Shown in pieces: positions 1 to 12,121 of a DNA stretch of 64,000 nucleotides; the first letter of the stretch is position 1; each line of letters begins with the position of its first letter. A model generated the notes under the pieces. The model ran no database searches. It was not told where the DNA came from and saw nothing but the letters and a program-made list of their open reading frames with translations. The translations under genes and the position numbers were made by a program. Origin of the DNA: Lonicera japonica (lineage: Eukaryota; Streptophyta; Magnoliopsida; Dipsacales; Caprifoliaceae); NCBI GenBank assembly GCA_021464415.1, contig CM038466.1, forward strand, positions 31,526,833-31,590,832. Reading direction: 5' to 3'.

Positions 1-1600
1 GAGTTGCTAGTACGTTTTACGAAAAAACATACAAAAGAGTTGTGTAAAGGAAAAGTTTACAGATAAGCCTTTTCCTTACACGTTTATCTACAAAACCATG
101 ATTCTATAGGGTTCGAGAACTATATTATAGATTGGGAAGGTGTTAAGCATCCGTTACATCCCTTTCGGTCTCTAGTGGTATTTCTATATTTATTCTATGT
201 TGAAAAACTTTGATATTTTTATTGATATTCTAATAACTTTTGGAAGGAAAAAAAAAAAACAAACTGAACTTTATGCGAAAAACATAAAAATTGATGAAAA
301 CCTTGTATTCCGTGATTCGTTGTTTGGTTTTGTCAAAATCTGAATTACTAATAACAAAAGTTTGTTTTATTTTTTTTGAAATTATAAGATTGATTCGGTA
401 TTGTTTCCTTCGATAACAATATCAATTATCTCATTTGGTTAAATTAAAAAAAATTGAATCACATCGAAATTAATTTGATATGGAATTGAACTCTTGAGAA
501 AAGTGTATCAGATATATTACAATCTATATATGAACAACATAATATATCCGAATTTAATTCTTAAGTAACTTTTATAAGTTTGAGTTTTGAAAACTTAGTT
601 TTATCCTGGCGATAATGACTTTCTCTTCTTCTAGTTTTACAATGATTTTATCAGGATTTTTGAAAATAAGTTTTGTTTGAAAATGATAAATTATCAATAA
701 CTTGACAAAAAGTTTATCCAATTAGAAAGTGGATATAGCAACAATATAAAAATTCTACATCTATAATTTAAGTTTAAACACTTAAGATAAAACATGGTAC
801 GCATATATATAAAAACAGGTACACAAATATAAAACTTAATTTAAAAAGAAGTTTAGGTGATTACATCCTCGTCAATATAATATAAATAAGAGAGAAATAA
901 AGTATTGCAGAGAAACCTCCGGTGTGTACTTGCTTTTTCCTCTTTGAAATATTTTCAACAGTTCAACTTTAGAAAGTGGCATTCCGGGTGCCAAGATTAA
1001 ATATGAGACTCTTGCGAAAATAAATGTTAGCAAATATGCTTCTAAAGAAAGCTTGAAGATTGAAAATATAAGAGAGATAGAGAGAATAAGGAATTTTGGT
1101 GTAAAACCTTTGTCCTTGAACTAATGGGGGTATAGGCCTATTTATAGAGCTGGGAGGGTTTTTTATGCGACAAACTTAACATTTACTTATTTGTCGTGCA
1201 ACAAATAGCTAAAGTGATAGGTTATGACATTATAATGTGTTAGAAAGTGATTGATTTGTGTTTAATGGGTTTCGTGCAACAAATTGGGTTTGTCGTGCGA
1301 CAAACGCGTTCAGTAGGCCCATTTGTTGTGCTAAAAACTCCCACGAAGCATGCTTTAGTGCATCGGTGAGTTCCAGACTCAATGTGAACTCTATAGGAGT
1401 TTTCTTTTAGGGTTCTTGTAAGGGTCAAGAATTAAGGCGTTTACATTAGTCCAATAAGGTTTGCATAAAGCATTAAAAGATATGACAATTAAGCCCACGT
1501 AATGGTTTAATGGTGATTGGGACAAGTATGACTTGTAAGCATGTACCATGATCTGATTGCACCTAGCTTTAAATGTGATGTACTACATGATGCGTCAGAA
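1..1600. other. AT-rich stretch without a recognisable gene
   Basis: I see no convincing coding region on either strand. Around 1160-1340 there are several short repeats built on the words TTGTCGTGC and GCGACAAA, in an otherwise AT-rich background. Because a decayed copia gag-pol follows directly downstream, part of this stretch may be the leader or LTR of that element, but I could not find a matching second LTR. Nothing else can be supported. Confidence 0.5.
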
Positions 1601-1619
1601 ATCCTTGATTAGTATATGA

Positions 1620-2960
1620 AAGATGCTTAAAGACAAACATATGAAGAAAATTATTGAGAATCGTTTATATTTTAAGAAGAAGCTTTTCATGTTCGATTAG
1701 ACTAGAGGAGTGCCCATGACCGAGCATATCGACGAGTTTAATAGGATTTTCTCTAATTTGTTAAACTTGGAAGTTTAGGTTGCAGATGAGGGATAAAGCT
1801 ATCTTGCTCCTAAATTCACTTTCGAATTTCTATGACCATTTGAGCACCCAGCTAATATATCGCAAGGAAAATGTGACATATGATGATATTTATTTAGCAT
1901 TGTTGGGTAATGAAAAATGGCTAAAGGAGAATGGTGAATCCTCAATGGATCTTTGTTTCCCCGGGGAAGGAGTGGCGAGAGGAAGCAATGGAGATAAGGA
2001 AAGTCTCGATTCAAGTTTAGACCAAATAACTTTAAAATTTCAAAATGTTTCAAGTGCAAACAATTTGGCTATTACAATACCAATAATCCAATGCTAAAAG
2101 TGGGAGAGATGAAGAAATCAGTGGAGACAGCCAATACAATATAAATTTCTGGGCGAGAGGACTTCAATAGTATGTTAGTGATGTCTCCGAAGATTGGTTC
2201 AAATGAGTGGATCTTAGATAGCGAGGTATTCGCACTGCATATGCCCAAACAGGAAGTCCTATTCCATACTTTTACATAGGTGGATGGTGGTAAGATGTTG
2301 ATGGGCAATGACCATGCGTGCAAGATGCTGGGTGCAAGAACTATCCAGCTAAAGATGCATGATAAGGTTGTTTGTACTCTTAGGAAGTCCGGTATATGCT
2401 TGATTTAAAAAAGAAATTGATTTCTTTAAATGTTTTAGATTCTAAAAAGTACAAGATTGTGTTAGAGCAAGGAAGTCTAAACGTGCTCTCAAGGATCTTA
2501 GTCATTATGAGGGGGGAAAAAATAGAACAATCTCTATTTCTTTGAAAAGGGGCTCGGTAGATGGGAGAGCTTCAATTTCGACCGAAAATGTGGACTCTGC
2601 AAGATTATGGCACATGCAATTAGGTCATGCCGGGAAGATGGCTTTGTCGGTGTTAAGCAAACAATGGCTACTAAAGGGTGCGAAGAGTTGCAAGCTAAAA
2701 TTTTATGAGCATTGTGTACTTGGAAAACAAACTCGGGTAAAGTTCGGGATGGCTATTCATTACACAAAAGGCTGCTTGATTATGTTCACACGGGCGTTTG
2801 GGTCCTTCAAAGACGAAGTTTTTGGGTGGGAATCACTACTTGTTATGTTCGTAAATGATTACTCGAGGAGGACATGGTGTATCTCGTGAGGCAAAAAGAC
2901 CAAGTGTTTGAGGTGTTTCAAAAGCGGAAGGCGATGGTGAAGAATCAAATTGGCAGGAAG
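1620..2960 (+). pseudogene. Decayed Ty1/copia gag-protease-integrase fragment
   Basis: Pieces of a copia polyprotein can be read in order across several frames. They are a UBN2-type gag region (about 1630-2000, including the run DKAILLLNSL), a protease remnant near 2195-2230 reading WILDSE where copia proteases have D-S-G, a GAG-pre-integrase zinc region (about 2600-2740, LWHMQLGH followed by a C-x2-C-like part), and the start of an integrase core near 2840-2880 (VNDYSRRTW). In-frame stops and frame changes separate them, and the sequence stops resembling copia near 2960, before reverse transcriptase. It is an old, truncated and non-functional copy. I found no LTRs or target duplication. Confidence 0.8.
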
Positions 2961-3840
2961 ATCAAAGTGCTCGGGTCGTGTGATGACCTTAATATTAAAT
3001 TATCTTTTATATAATATTATGTTTTTTTTCTAGATAACTTAATATTTGATTGAATACAAATTTTATTACTTCATTCTTATGCGGTAATTGGGTAATAAAT
3101 TATTCATGTAGAATAATTATAAATTAGTTATCTATTTTATTCTAATTTTATCAGCATACTGTAATTAATTACGAGTTACTTTATTTTGGTCTTAAGTTAA
3201 TCAAATATACGTGTGGACATACGTATAGATGAGAGTTGTTAAGTTGGGATAAATCTAATTTGTTAGATTTGGTGAGTGGTTAATAATATAAGTTGGGCAC
3301 ACACTATGTCAAAATTGATGCTTATTTTAGATAAGAAAGAATGTAGATTGATATGACTAAAAAGAAATTTAGATGATTCAATCTTATCAGTCTCATGTGA
3401 TTTATCTCACTAGGATGGAGATTGCAATTACTATAGGGTAATTAGTACCTTGCAAAGTTTATTTTGTGTGTTTGTGTGGTCGATCACTAATCCCACTTTC
3501 ATATTGCAAAGTAGTGGTAAAGTTTCAAAATGTCAAATGGTAGCAATTGTAAATTGTCAGTATTCAGGAAATATCTCTCTCTCGAGCAATCAGGGTCTCA
3601 TGGGATTAGTGGGAGTAGGGCTCGATACCCATAGTTATCAAAAAGGAAAAAAAAACATAAAATATCAATGAACTTCCACCTCTATTTCGAGATCAAGGGT
3701 TCAACTCATGGAGGTGGAAGATGGTCTTTTGATTTGTAAGGTTAAAGGAGAGAGTTAGACCTTTTAAGAAAAATAAAAAAAAATAAAAAAAACGATAAAA
3801 CAGTAATTCTAGTTCCCAAACTTTGAAGTTGTATCTCAAT
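2961..3840. other. AT-rich intergenic stretch with a SINE-like tail
   Basis: No gene is visible. The part at about 3665-3770 (cacctctatttcgagatcaa, then a B-box-like GGGTTCAACTC, then a GGTTAAAGG(A)GAGAG-type tail and an A-rich end) resembles the downstream half of the tRNA-derived SINE at 40749-40892, so a truncated SINE is likely. Confidence 0.45.
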
Positions 3841-3850
3841 TACTATAACA

Positions 3851-4003
3851 CATAGCATTTCTGGTAAGAACCAGTCATTACGGATTGGGCAATTTTATGA
3901 CACTTTTGTGTCATAAAAACACTTAGGAGTGTGCTTTTACGACGCAAAAGCATCGTAAAAGGGACCAATCCGTAAGGTCTGGTCCTTACTAGAAATTTTC
4001 CAT
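3851..4003. mobile_element. Multi-hairpin MITE with perfect 9-bp target duplication
   Basis: A 153-bp element flanked by the direct repeat ACTATAACA (3842-3850 and 4004-4012). Its ends are imperfect inverted repeats: the left end runs through TTTCTGGTAAGAACCAG and CGGATTGG, and the right end is the complement of TTTCTAGTAAGGACCAG and CGGATTGG. Two smaller hairpins sit inside, one around TATGACAC/GTGTCATA and one around CTTTTACGA/TCGTAAAAG. A 9-bp duplication is typical of Mutator-like elements, so a MULE-derived non-autonomous element is my best guess. There is no coding capacity. Confidence 0.75.
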
Positions 4004-4012
4004 ACTATAACA

Positions 4013-4575
4013 TATGAAAACCTTATAGTAGACATGATTGATCATCAAATTACAGCAACAACATAATAAATAACGTTTACAAACAAAATGCATTCCAAAA
4101 ACTTTTACTAATTAAGAAAAAATTGGGAGTATCCTCCTCCTTTACGAATGACCACTAAAATGTTAACTTTTATTTGAGAATTACCAAACACCATAACTTT
4201 ACACACTCAAATTGAGAAGTATCAAAACTCAAATTTGAGAATTATTAAACACATAAATCTGATCGAGAACTATCAAACACTCAAATTTAAGAACTATCAA
4301 AAATCCTAAAATAAATTATCGAACACCCAAATGCAAGAAATCTCAAGGAAAAAAAAAGAGAGAGAAAAAAGCGAGAGATTACATTCATGAGATAGAGATT
4401 GTGTCCGAGAGAAAAGAGAGAGAGTGTCTGAGAGAAGAACAACTTTTATTATGCGAGTGAAAGTGTTTAAACTTATTTTAGCGAGGAGAGGAGAGAGAAG
4501 CAGGAGAATTGACTTGGATTAGATCATCTTGGCTTTTAATTTTTTGAGAGATAATAATAACCACACGATCTTTTA
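4013..4575. other. AT-rich intergenic stretch
   Basis: There is no gene. The stretch contains short degenerate tandem words such as aaattgagaactatcaaac at 4170-4320 and an AG-rich patch at 4350-4500. Confidence 0.5.
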
Positions 4576-6362
4576 TAAGAGATATATTTTGAGTTTCAAA
4601 AACCTTTGCCCTTTTTATATAAATATATAATATGTTATTGTCTTAATTTGTTAATTTGTAATGTATATTTGAACACTAAAAATACTTTTTATGTATTTTA
4701 ATGGTATTTGATTTTGTATTTGATAGTTTATGGTACGAAAAATCTTATTAGTTTGCGCTGGCCTTTTGGCATGACACTCATGCACTGCCAAACTAAATGT
4801 TAATTTTATTCAATACCATACACATATAATTTGCTGCAATCAAACCCAGTTGGTCATTTGATCGAGGCCAATTTTCTAACTGGTTACCATCACAAGAGAG
4901 TCGGATGTATTTATTTCAAGGATAATTTTAGGGGAATAAAATTTAAACAGATGAATCAAATGACAGATGGCTTAATATTATTCACATTACAACAACTTCT
5001 TTTGTCATTTGTTCATCAATTTTAGTTTGTATTTTTTCAAAATTACTCTTGAAACATAGCCACATATGACTCTCCCGTGCTAGTCACCAGTGACAAAAAT
5101 GGTGGCAAATGATCAAGTGAGTTTGATTGCAACAAGTTATATGTATAGGGTGCAAAATGAAATCAACATTTAGTTTGGCGTACATTAGTATCGTTTTGTC
5201 CTAAAATTAATTAGTATAAATAAATTCACATAAAAAGAGATAATGATTTTTTAATTTTAAAAAATATAAAGAATATAAAATTGAGTATTTGAAATTTAAG
5301 ATACTTTTTAAATCGAAAAAAGCGCGGTAAAACCCTTTGCTGGCAAAGTGGGTTGGGTTGAATTTCATTTTCAATTCTCAGTTGGATTTTGCCCAAAAGA
5401 AATTCTCAATTGGCCGGGTTGGGCTAATATACATTGCTTGAAGTAATTTTGGGCCTGTCACATTCCAATACTGAACAAGGTTTTACTAACATGTGGACTG
5501 ATTCAGCCTCCACTAGTTTTAACCTTCGTGCACATTCACGACGTGTGCATAGAAAAGGGAAATAACACGCAGGGTATATTAGTTGAGGTGTGTAAAAATT
5601 AATTGACATACTCTTTATTAGTATAGATTTCAATAGAAAAATTTTGCACTTTAGTTGATAATATATTAAATTTTTATTACACTCACTTATGATTTAAATT
5701 TTTTAATGAAATTTTATGAGAATGATTTATTATTTCATTATAAAAAGTATTTTCACTAGATTTTGTAAAATAAAATATTCTAACAAAAGCAAAAATAATA
5801 GAGAGGTTGGCATACTGACAAGCCATTTTTCTAAATTCTTTTTGATACAAAATAATAAATTTATTATATAACATGTTCTTATACGATACTACGTTTTTAA
5901 ACAAACTCATAATTCACACCCACCACTACACTAGGGTGGACATACAACCACTACTACATGCAGTAAGACTAAACTAATAAAAATTCGACAATCACATTCA
6001 TATGAATCAAATCAAATAAAAGTGGACATACAATTGAAATAATCATATTAGTACTTACAAAAAATACTCTAACACTTTAAAATTATATTTGATGATTAAA
6101 ACATGTTTCAAAATATCTATATAAAATAACATTAAAAATAATTTTAAAGTGATAATGTTTTTTTTTATAAACTACTCGTATCATTATCTTACAACTCTAA
6201 CATATAATAAGGGTGGATCAATATAATAATAAACTAACAAAAAGTTGGACAACCACATGTTAAATATGGGGACCTTCCTGCACAAAAACCAGAGGATGCC
6301 AACTATGGGTGAAGAAGGCGTAGTGTTGCAATTATTTCCATCACTACCTTTCCTTTTCTTTC

Positions 6363-6369
6363 TTTAAAA
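6363..6369 (+). promoter_or_regulatory. Degenerate TATA position of the upstream NPP copy
   Basis: At the position where the downstream copy has TATAAAA (8849-8855), this copy reads TTTAAAA. The surroundings are otherwise nearly identical, so the core promoter of the upstream copy may be weaker. This rests on comparing the two copies; the true transcription start is not known. Confidence 0.45.
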
Positions 6370-6545
6370 CACACTGTACTAACACAAACCAACCAAATCC
6401 CCATTCAACAAAAATCATTCTCTCTCTCTAGAGTTATATCAATCATCATAACTCTAGAGGAGGAGAAATCTCACTCTCACTCTCACTCTCTCACTCCAAT
6501 TCAATCATACAACAAAATTAACCACAATCTCTCTCACTCTCTGAA

Positions 6546-7083
6546 ATGGGTTCAGATTCAGATACTCTCTCTTTCCCACCGACACTCCCAGCTCAAGAAA
6601 AATCCCCACCACTCTCCCCTTCCACCACCACCACCACACTCCTCCACCACCGTCGCCGGAAACCCACAGCCACAACCCTCTTCCTCCTCTCCACCACCAT
6701 CTCCCTTTCCGCCGCCTTCGCATTCGCCTTCCTCTACATCTCCTCCTTGTCCTTCACATCCTCCACCCCTCATTCCCACCTCAAATCCTCTCGCCCTTTG
6801 AAAAAACTCGACCACCCAATTGTTCTTCTCATTTCTTCAGATGGGTTTCGATTCGGCTACCAATACAAAACTAATCTCCCAAACATCAACAGATTGATCC
6901 GAAACGGAACCGAAGCTGAATTGGGTTTGATCCCCGTTTTCCCAACACTTACGTTTCCAAATCATTACTCAATTGTTACTGGGTTGTATCCTCCTTATCA
7001 TGGGATTATAAACAATGACTTTCAAGATCCAGTTACTGGGGAGAATTTCACAAAGAAGAGTCATCAACCCAAATGGTGGCTAG
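6546..7083 (+). pseudogene. NPP exon 1, upstream copy (partial gene or alternative first exon)
   Basis: This is an intact first exon of 538 nt encoding about 179 residues: a proline/threonine-rich cytoplasmic tail, a signal anchor at residues 43-66, and the first part of the phosphodiesterase domain with the metal-ligand SSDGFR and nucleophile region PTLTFPNH. It differs from the downstream exon 1 at six residues (13, 36, 50, 64, 70 and 170). The splice donor GTAAGT at 7084 is preserved, but the copied segment stops inside intron 1, so this copy has no exon 2 of its own. Unspliced read-through would add only about 20 residues before a stop at 7145. Because the phase is identical, the exon could in principle splice to the exon 2 at 10119, skipping the downstream exon 1. 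I call it a partial copy; whether it is dead or used as an alternative first exon is open. Confidence 0.85.
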
Positions 7084-7362
7084 GTAAGTTCTTTATGATT
7101 AACCATAATATGTGGATCTTTCTTGTCCTTGATTGGATACGTTAATTCTTTTGTTAGTAGCGCTAAATGTACCGGCAATTTGTACGAACTTTTTATAGAA
7201 ATAGTCGTCGCACTAGTTAGATAGCGATAACGGTCGATAACACATTGAATGTGCGGCCACTAGTTCATTTGAATGGTGCCACATTAACTCGTGTGGTGCT
7301 ACATATACAAATGAACTAGTGGCAATAGATAGTCTACTATGACAATAACAACAGCCTATTTA

Positions 7363-9850
7363 TAAGAGATATATTTTGAGTTTCAAAAACCTTTGCCCTT
7401 TTTATATAAATATATAATATGTTGTTGTCTTAATTTGTTAATTTGTAATGTATATTTGAACACTAAAAATACTTTTTATGTATTTTAATGGTATCTGATG
7501 TTGTATTTGATAGTTTATGGTACGAAAAATCTTATTAGTTTGCGCTGGCCTTTTGGCATGACACTCATGCACTGCCAAACTAAATGTTAATTTTATTTTA
7601 TACTATATACATATAATTTGCTGCAATCAAATCCAGTTGGTCATTTGAGGCCAATTTTCTAACTGACGACCATCACAAGAGAGTCGCATGTATTTTTTCA
7701 AGGACAATTTTAGGGGAATAAAATTTAAACAGACGAATCAAATGACAGATGGCTTAATATTATTCACATTACAACAACTTCTTTTGTCATTTGTTCATCA
7801 GTTTTAGTTTGTATTTTTTCAAAATTACTCTTGAAACATAGCCACATATGACTCTCTCGTGCTAGTCACCAATTAGAAAATTGGTCGCAAATGATCAAGT
7901 GGGGTTGATTGCAACAAGTTATATGTATAGGGTGCAAAATTAAATCAACATTTAGTTCGGGTACATTAGGATCGTTTTGTCCTAATATTAATTAGGATAA
8001 ATAAATTCACATAATAAGAGACAATGATTTTTCAATTTTAAAAAATATAAAGAATATAAAATTGAGTATTTGAAATTTAAGATATTTTTTAAATCGAAAA
8101 AAGCGCGGTAAAACCCTTTGCTCGGCAAAGTGGGTTGGGTTGAATGTCATTTTCAATTCTCAATTGGATTTTGCCCAAAAGATATTCTCAATTGGGTTGG
8201 GCTAACATACATTGCTTGATGTAAATTTGGGCCTGTTACATTTCAATACTGAACAAGGTTTTGTTAACATGTGGACTGGTTGTGCCTCCACTGGTTTCAA
8301 CCTTCGTGCACAATCACTACAGCCATTTTTCTAAATTTTTTTTGATACAAAATAATAAATTTATTATATAACATGCTCTTATACGATACTACATTTTTAT
8401 ATAAACTCATAATTTATATTCACCACTACACTAGGGTGGACATACAACCATTACTACATGCAGTAAGACTAAACTAATAAAAATTCGACAATTACATTCA
8501 TATGAGTCAAATCTAATAAAAGTGGACATACAACTAAAATAATCATATTAATACTTTCAAAAAATACTTTAACACTTGAAAATTATATTTGATAATTAAA
8601 ACGTGTTTCAAAATATCTATGTAAAATAATTTTACAATGATAAAATACTTTTATAAACTACTAACATCATTATCTTACAACTATAACATATAATAAAGGT
8701 GGATCAATATAATAATAAACTAACAAAAAGTTGGACAACCACATGTTAAATATGGGGACCTTCCTGCACAAAAACCAGAGGATGCCAACTATGGGCGAAG
8801 AAAGTGTAGTGTTGCAATTATTTCCATCACTACCTTTCCTTTTCTTTCTATAAAACACACTGTACTAACACAAACCAGCCAAATCCCCATTCAACAAAAA
8901 TCATTCTCTCTCTCTAGAGTTATATCAATCATCGTAACTCTAGAGGAGGAGAAATCTCACTCTCACTCTCACTCTCTCACTCCAATTCAATCATACAACA
9001 AAATTAACCACAATCTCTCTCTCTCTCTCTGAAATGGGTTCAGATTCAGATACTCTCTCTTTCCCACCGATACTCCCAGCTCAAGAAAAATCCCCACCAC
9101 TCTCCCCTTCCACCACCACCACCACACTCCTCCACCACCCTCGCCGGAAACCCACAGCCACAACCCTCTTCCTCCTCTCCATCACCATCTCCCTCTCCGC
9201 CGCCTTCGCATTCGCCTTCCTCTTCATCTCCTCCTTGTCCTCCACATCCTCCACCCCTCATTCCCACCTCAAATCCTCTCGCCCTTTGAAAAAACTCGAC
9301 CACCCAATTGTTCTTCTCATTTCTTCAGATGGGTTTCGATTCGGCTACCAATACAAAACTAATCTCCCAAACATCAACAGATTGATCCGAAACGGAACCG
9401 AAGCTGAATTGGGTTTGATCCCCGTTTTCCCAACACTTACGTTTCCAAATCATTACTCAATTGTCACTGGGTTGTATCCTCCTTATCATGGGATTATAAA
9501 CAATGACTTTCAAGATCCAGTTACTGGGGAGAATTTCACAATGAAGAGTCATCAACCCAAATGGTGGCTAGGTAAGTTCTTTATGATTAACCATAATTTG
9601 TGGATCTTTCTTGTCCTTGATTGGATACGTTAATTCTTTTGTTAGTAGCGCTAAATGTACCGGCAATTTGTATAAACTTTTTATAGAAATAGACGTCGCA
9701 CTAGTTAGATAACAGGAATGACCGACAAGACATTGAATGTGCGGCCACTAGTTCATTTGAATGGTGCCACATTAACTGGTGTGGTGCTACATATACAAAT
9801 GAACTAGTGGCAATAGATAGTCTACTATGGCAATAACAACCGCCTATTTA
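7363..9850 (+). repeat. Downstream unit of the partial NPP tandem duplication
   Basis: This is the direct duplicate of 4576-7362 and is continuous with the rest of the functional gene. It lacks the 278 bp that the upstream unit has at 5543-5820 (join at about 8320/8321) and differs by scattered substitutions and small indels. A CT microsatellite before the start codon (about 9014-9030) is longer here than upstream. Confidence 0.9.
8849..8855 (+). promoter_or_regulatory. Probable TATA box of the NPP gene
   Basis: TATAAAA lies about 180 bp upstream of the start codon, followed by a CT-rich leader (about 8900-9030), a common plant core-promoter layout. The upstream duplicate has TTTAAAA at the same place. 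Confidence 0.55.
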
Positions 9851-11023
9851 ATCGTAGTATCAAATTTCCTAATGAATATTATGCAGTTTTATTAGGCCGA
9901 AAGAGGACTAATTTCTATATGTAATTCCTACTTACCATCAAAGTAACGAGGTCTCTAAATAATTAATCAAATTATATGGAAGTTGCTACTGGCAGAGTAG
10001 AAATTGTTATTGCCAAAGTATGTGCTTGAAGGATAATGTACAAGCATATATATGCACATACTACTCTGGCAATACAACCATATGAGCCCATCTACAATTA
10101 ATAAATTGATTCTTGTAGGTGAACCCTTATGGGAGACAGTGGCTAACCATGGACTTAAAGCTTCAACATACTTCTGGCCTGGCTCTGAGGTACACAAAGG
10201 TTCTTGGACTTGCCCTTCCAATTATTGCCAAAATTACAATGAATCAGTTCCTTTTGAGGACCGGGTCGATACAGTTTTGAAGTATTTTGATTTGCCTAGT
10301 AGTGAAAAACCCGTGTTTATGACATTGTATTTCGAGGACCCGGATCATCAGGGTCACCAATTCGGCCCTGATCATCCCGAAATCACAAAAGCTGTAGTCA
10401 GAATTGATAGTATGATTGGGAGGTTGATTAGTGGGCTAGAAAAAAGAGGGGTTTTTGAGGATGTGACTATAATCATGGTGGGTGATCATGGGATGGTGGG
10501 TACTTGTGATAAAAGGTTGATCTATCTTGAGGATTTGGCTCCGTGGATTGAAATTTCGACAGATTGGATTCAATCATATACACCGTTGCTTGCTATTAGG
10601 CCATTGGGTGATTACTCTCCATCGGAAGTAGTGAAGAAGATTAACGAGGGATTGGGATCAGGGAAAGTTGAAAATGGGGAGTATTTGAAGGTTTATCTAA
10701 AGGAGGATTTGCCTAGTAGGTTGCATTATTCGGAGAGTGATCGTATCCCTCCCATTATAGGGTTGGTTGATGAGGGATTTAAGGTCGAAATGAAGAGATC
10801 GGAGGCGAAAGAATGTGGTGGAGCTCATGGTTATGATAACGAGTTCCTTTCAATGAGGACCATTTTTATCGGCCATGGTCCTCAATTTGCGAGGGGAAGG
10901 AAAGTCCCCTCTTTTGAGAATGTTCAGATATATAATGTGGTTACGTCAATCCTCAACTTAGAGGGAGCTCCAAATAATGGAAGTGCGTCTTTTCCTAAGA
11001 CTATTCTTTTGTCTCGGAATTGA
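9034..11023 (+). CDS. Type I phosphodiesterase/nucleotide pyrophosphatase (plant NPP-like)
   Basis: Two exons, 9034-9571 and 10119-11023, joined at GTAAGT/TTGTAG borders, give a 480-residue protein. The N-terminus is a Pro/Thr-rich tail with a signal anchor (about residues 43-66), so the catalytic domain should lie in the secretory lumen. All alkaline-phosphatase-superfamily metal and catalytic positions expected for NPPs are present: Asp99 (SSDGFR), nucleophile Thr136 (PTLTFPNH), Asp255 and His259 (DPDHQGH), Asp302-His303 (GDHGM) and His416 (GAHGYDN). Potential N-glycosylation sites include NGT (120), NFT (167) and NES (220). Length and motif order fit plant NPP proteins, which hydrolyse nucleotide phosphodiester or pyrophosphate bonds; the actual substrate cannot be read from sequence. 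The gene is the downstream, complete member of a partial tandem duplication. The start codon is the first ATG after a CT-rich leader and is conserved in both copies. Confidence 0.92.
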
Positions 11024-11584
11024 ATATTTTAACTATTTGTTTGTTTCGAGTTTTTGTGCTTTTTCCAAGGATTGCAAATTGGTACTTCGAGTTTGAAGTT
11101 TGGCGAAGGAACTAATTATGATCAACTTGGCATTCTTAGAAAGACAAACTTCAACCAAAACGAGCCCATTTGGTGCAGTTTTAACGGCCAAAGGATGATC
11201 AGTAATTTCAAGTTTGAGCTTTAGCAAGGGAACTGGTATCTTGTGATTAGAACTCTTCACACAAATTGCAAGACTTTAAAATGTCAATTTTCCGATTTGG
11301 AATTCTTAGAAAGATGATAAACTCGAACCAAACGAGCTGCATTTCTGTTAGGTTTGTTTCAAGTTATGGCCGCAACTGAACTTGAATCATGTAAATGTTA
11401 TCATAATTATTGCTGTGCCTTAAGAGACTTTGAAATTTTGAAAATTACAACAGTTTATAAGTTTATCTTCTTTTTTTTTTTTTTTTGTTCATATTGTGAC
11501 ACTTTATATGCACTCACTTGGCCAAGTTCAGTTCTAATTTAGTGGTTGCTGTCTTCTTGGTGATATAGTTATAAATTTGTATTC
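11024..11584 (+). other. 3' flank of the NPP gene
   Basis: This is probably 3' UTR and downstream sequence. Similar phrases occur twice: a form of TTCTTAGAAAGA followed by AACT(C/T)(G/C)AACCAAA(A)CGAG near 11134 and near 11302. This suggests a small decayed internal duplication. There is a long T run at 11470-11486. No other gene is visible. Confidence 0.4.
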
Positions 11585-11587
11585 TTA

Positions 11588-12048
11588 TGGTGTGTTTGAT
11601 GTGCCGGATTAAAGAGTCGGATATGATTGCTTAATCCCATCCAGACATGATATAACAACCCCACCTCTTAGATGGGATTCGTTAATCCTTGTGGGATAAG
11701 AAGCTTTACTGGGATAAATAATCTGTCCGGATATTCAATCCCGACGAACACCAAACATAGGATAGGATAAAGTTATCCTATTCCACCCTCTTATCTTGCG
11801 CGCTATATGCGGTCATAGTTCTCTTCTCAATGATTTTAGACTGTGTTTGACCTAGGGATATGAGGACGAGATAGTCCCATATTTAGTTTTGGTTCGGATT
11901 GGATATCTGGATGGATTATTAATCCAACAAAGGTCTCTTATTCCACTCGTAGAAGGATTAAACAATCCAAGGTGGGATTATTTTATCCAGCTCGGATGGG
12001 ATTAAATAATTCTATCCAACTTCTTTATCTGACGCATTAAATACACCC
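11588..12048. mobile_element. Tourist-like MITE (possibly composite), TSD TTA
   Basis: The element is flanked by TTA (11585-11587 and 12049-12051). The left end reads TGGTGTGTTTGATGTG; the right end is the complement of GGGTGTATTTAATGCG. Many inward words based on GGATTAA/TTAATCC repeat in both orientations, and a second terminus-like CTGTGTTTGACC occurs near 11848, so one element may be nested in or fused to another. PIF/Harbinger-derived Tourist elements have this 3-bp duplication. Confidence 0.65.
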
Positions 12049-12121
12049 TTAATGGCCTAGCGGTTGAGCATAATTCATCTTGCTTAGAAAGAATCTCACT
12101 GCAAAAAGAAGACAGGGTAAA

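Larger units (their letters stand above)
4576..7362 (+). repeat. Upstream unit of a partial NPP tandem duplication
   Basis: This 2.8-kb unit is a direct duplicate of 7363-9850. The two align from the upstream intergenic DNA through the promoter, exon 1 and the first part of intron 1 of the phosphodiesterase gene. The join to the second unit lies at a TTTA shared by all three breakpoint contexts (about 4572-4575, 7359-7362 and 9847-9850), which fits a microhomology-mediated event. This unit keeps a 278-bp segment (5543-5820) that is missing from the downstream unit. Confidence 0.9.

Noticed and set aside
6505..6815. Gly/Trp-rich and Gly/Glu-rich minus-strand frames (also 9046-9303)
   Set aside because: They are shadows of the Pro/Thr/Ser-rich N-terminus of NPP exon 1 on the opposite strand.
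7084..7145. Continuation of NPP exon 1 into intron 1 as a 199-residue protein (also in the downstream copy)
   Set aside because: A good GTAAGT donor is present in both copies and the downstream gene splices in phase; the extension is intron sequence.
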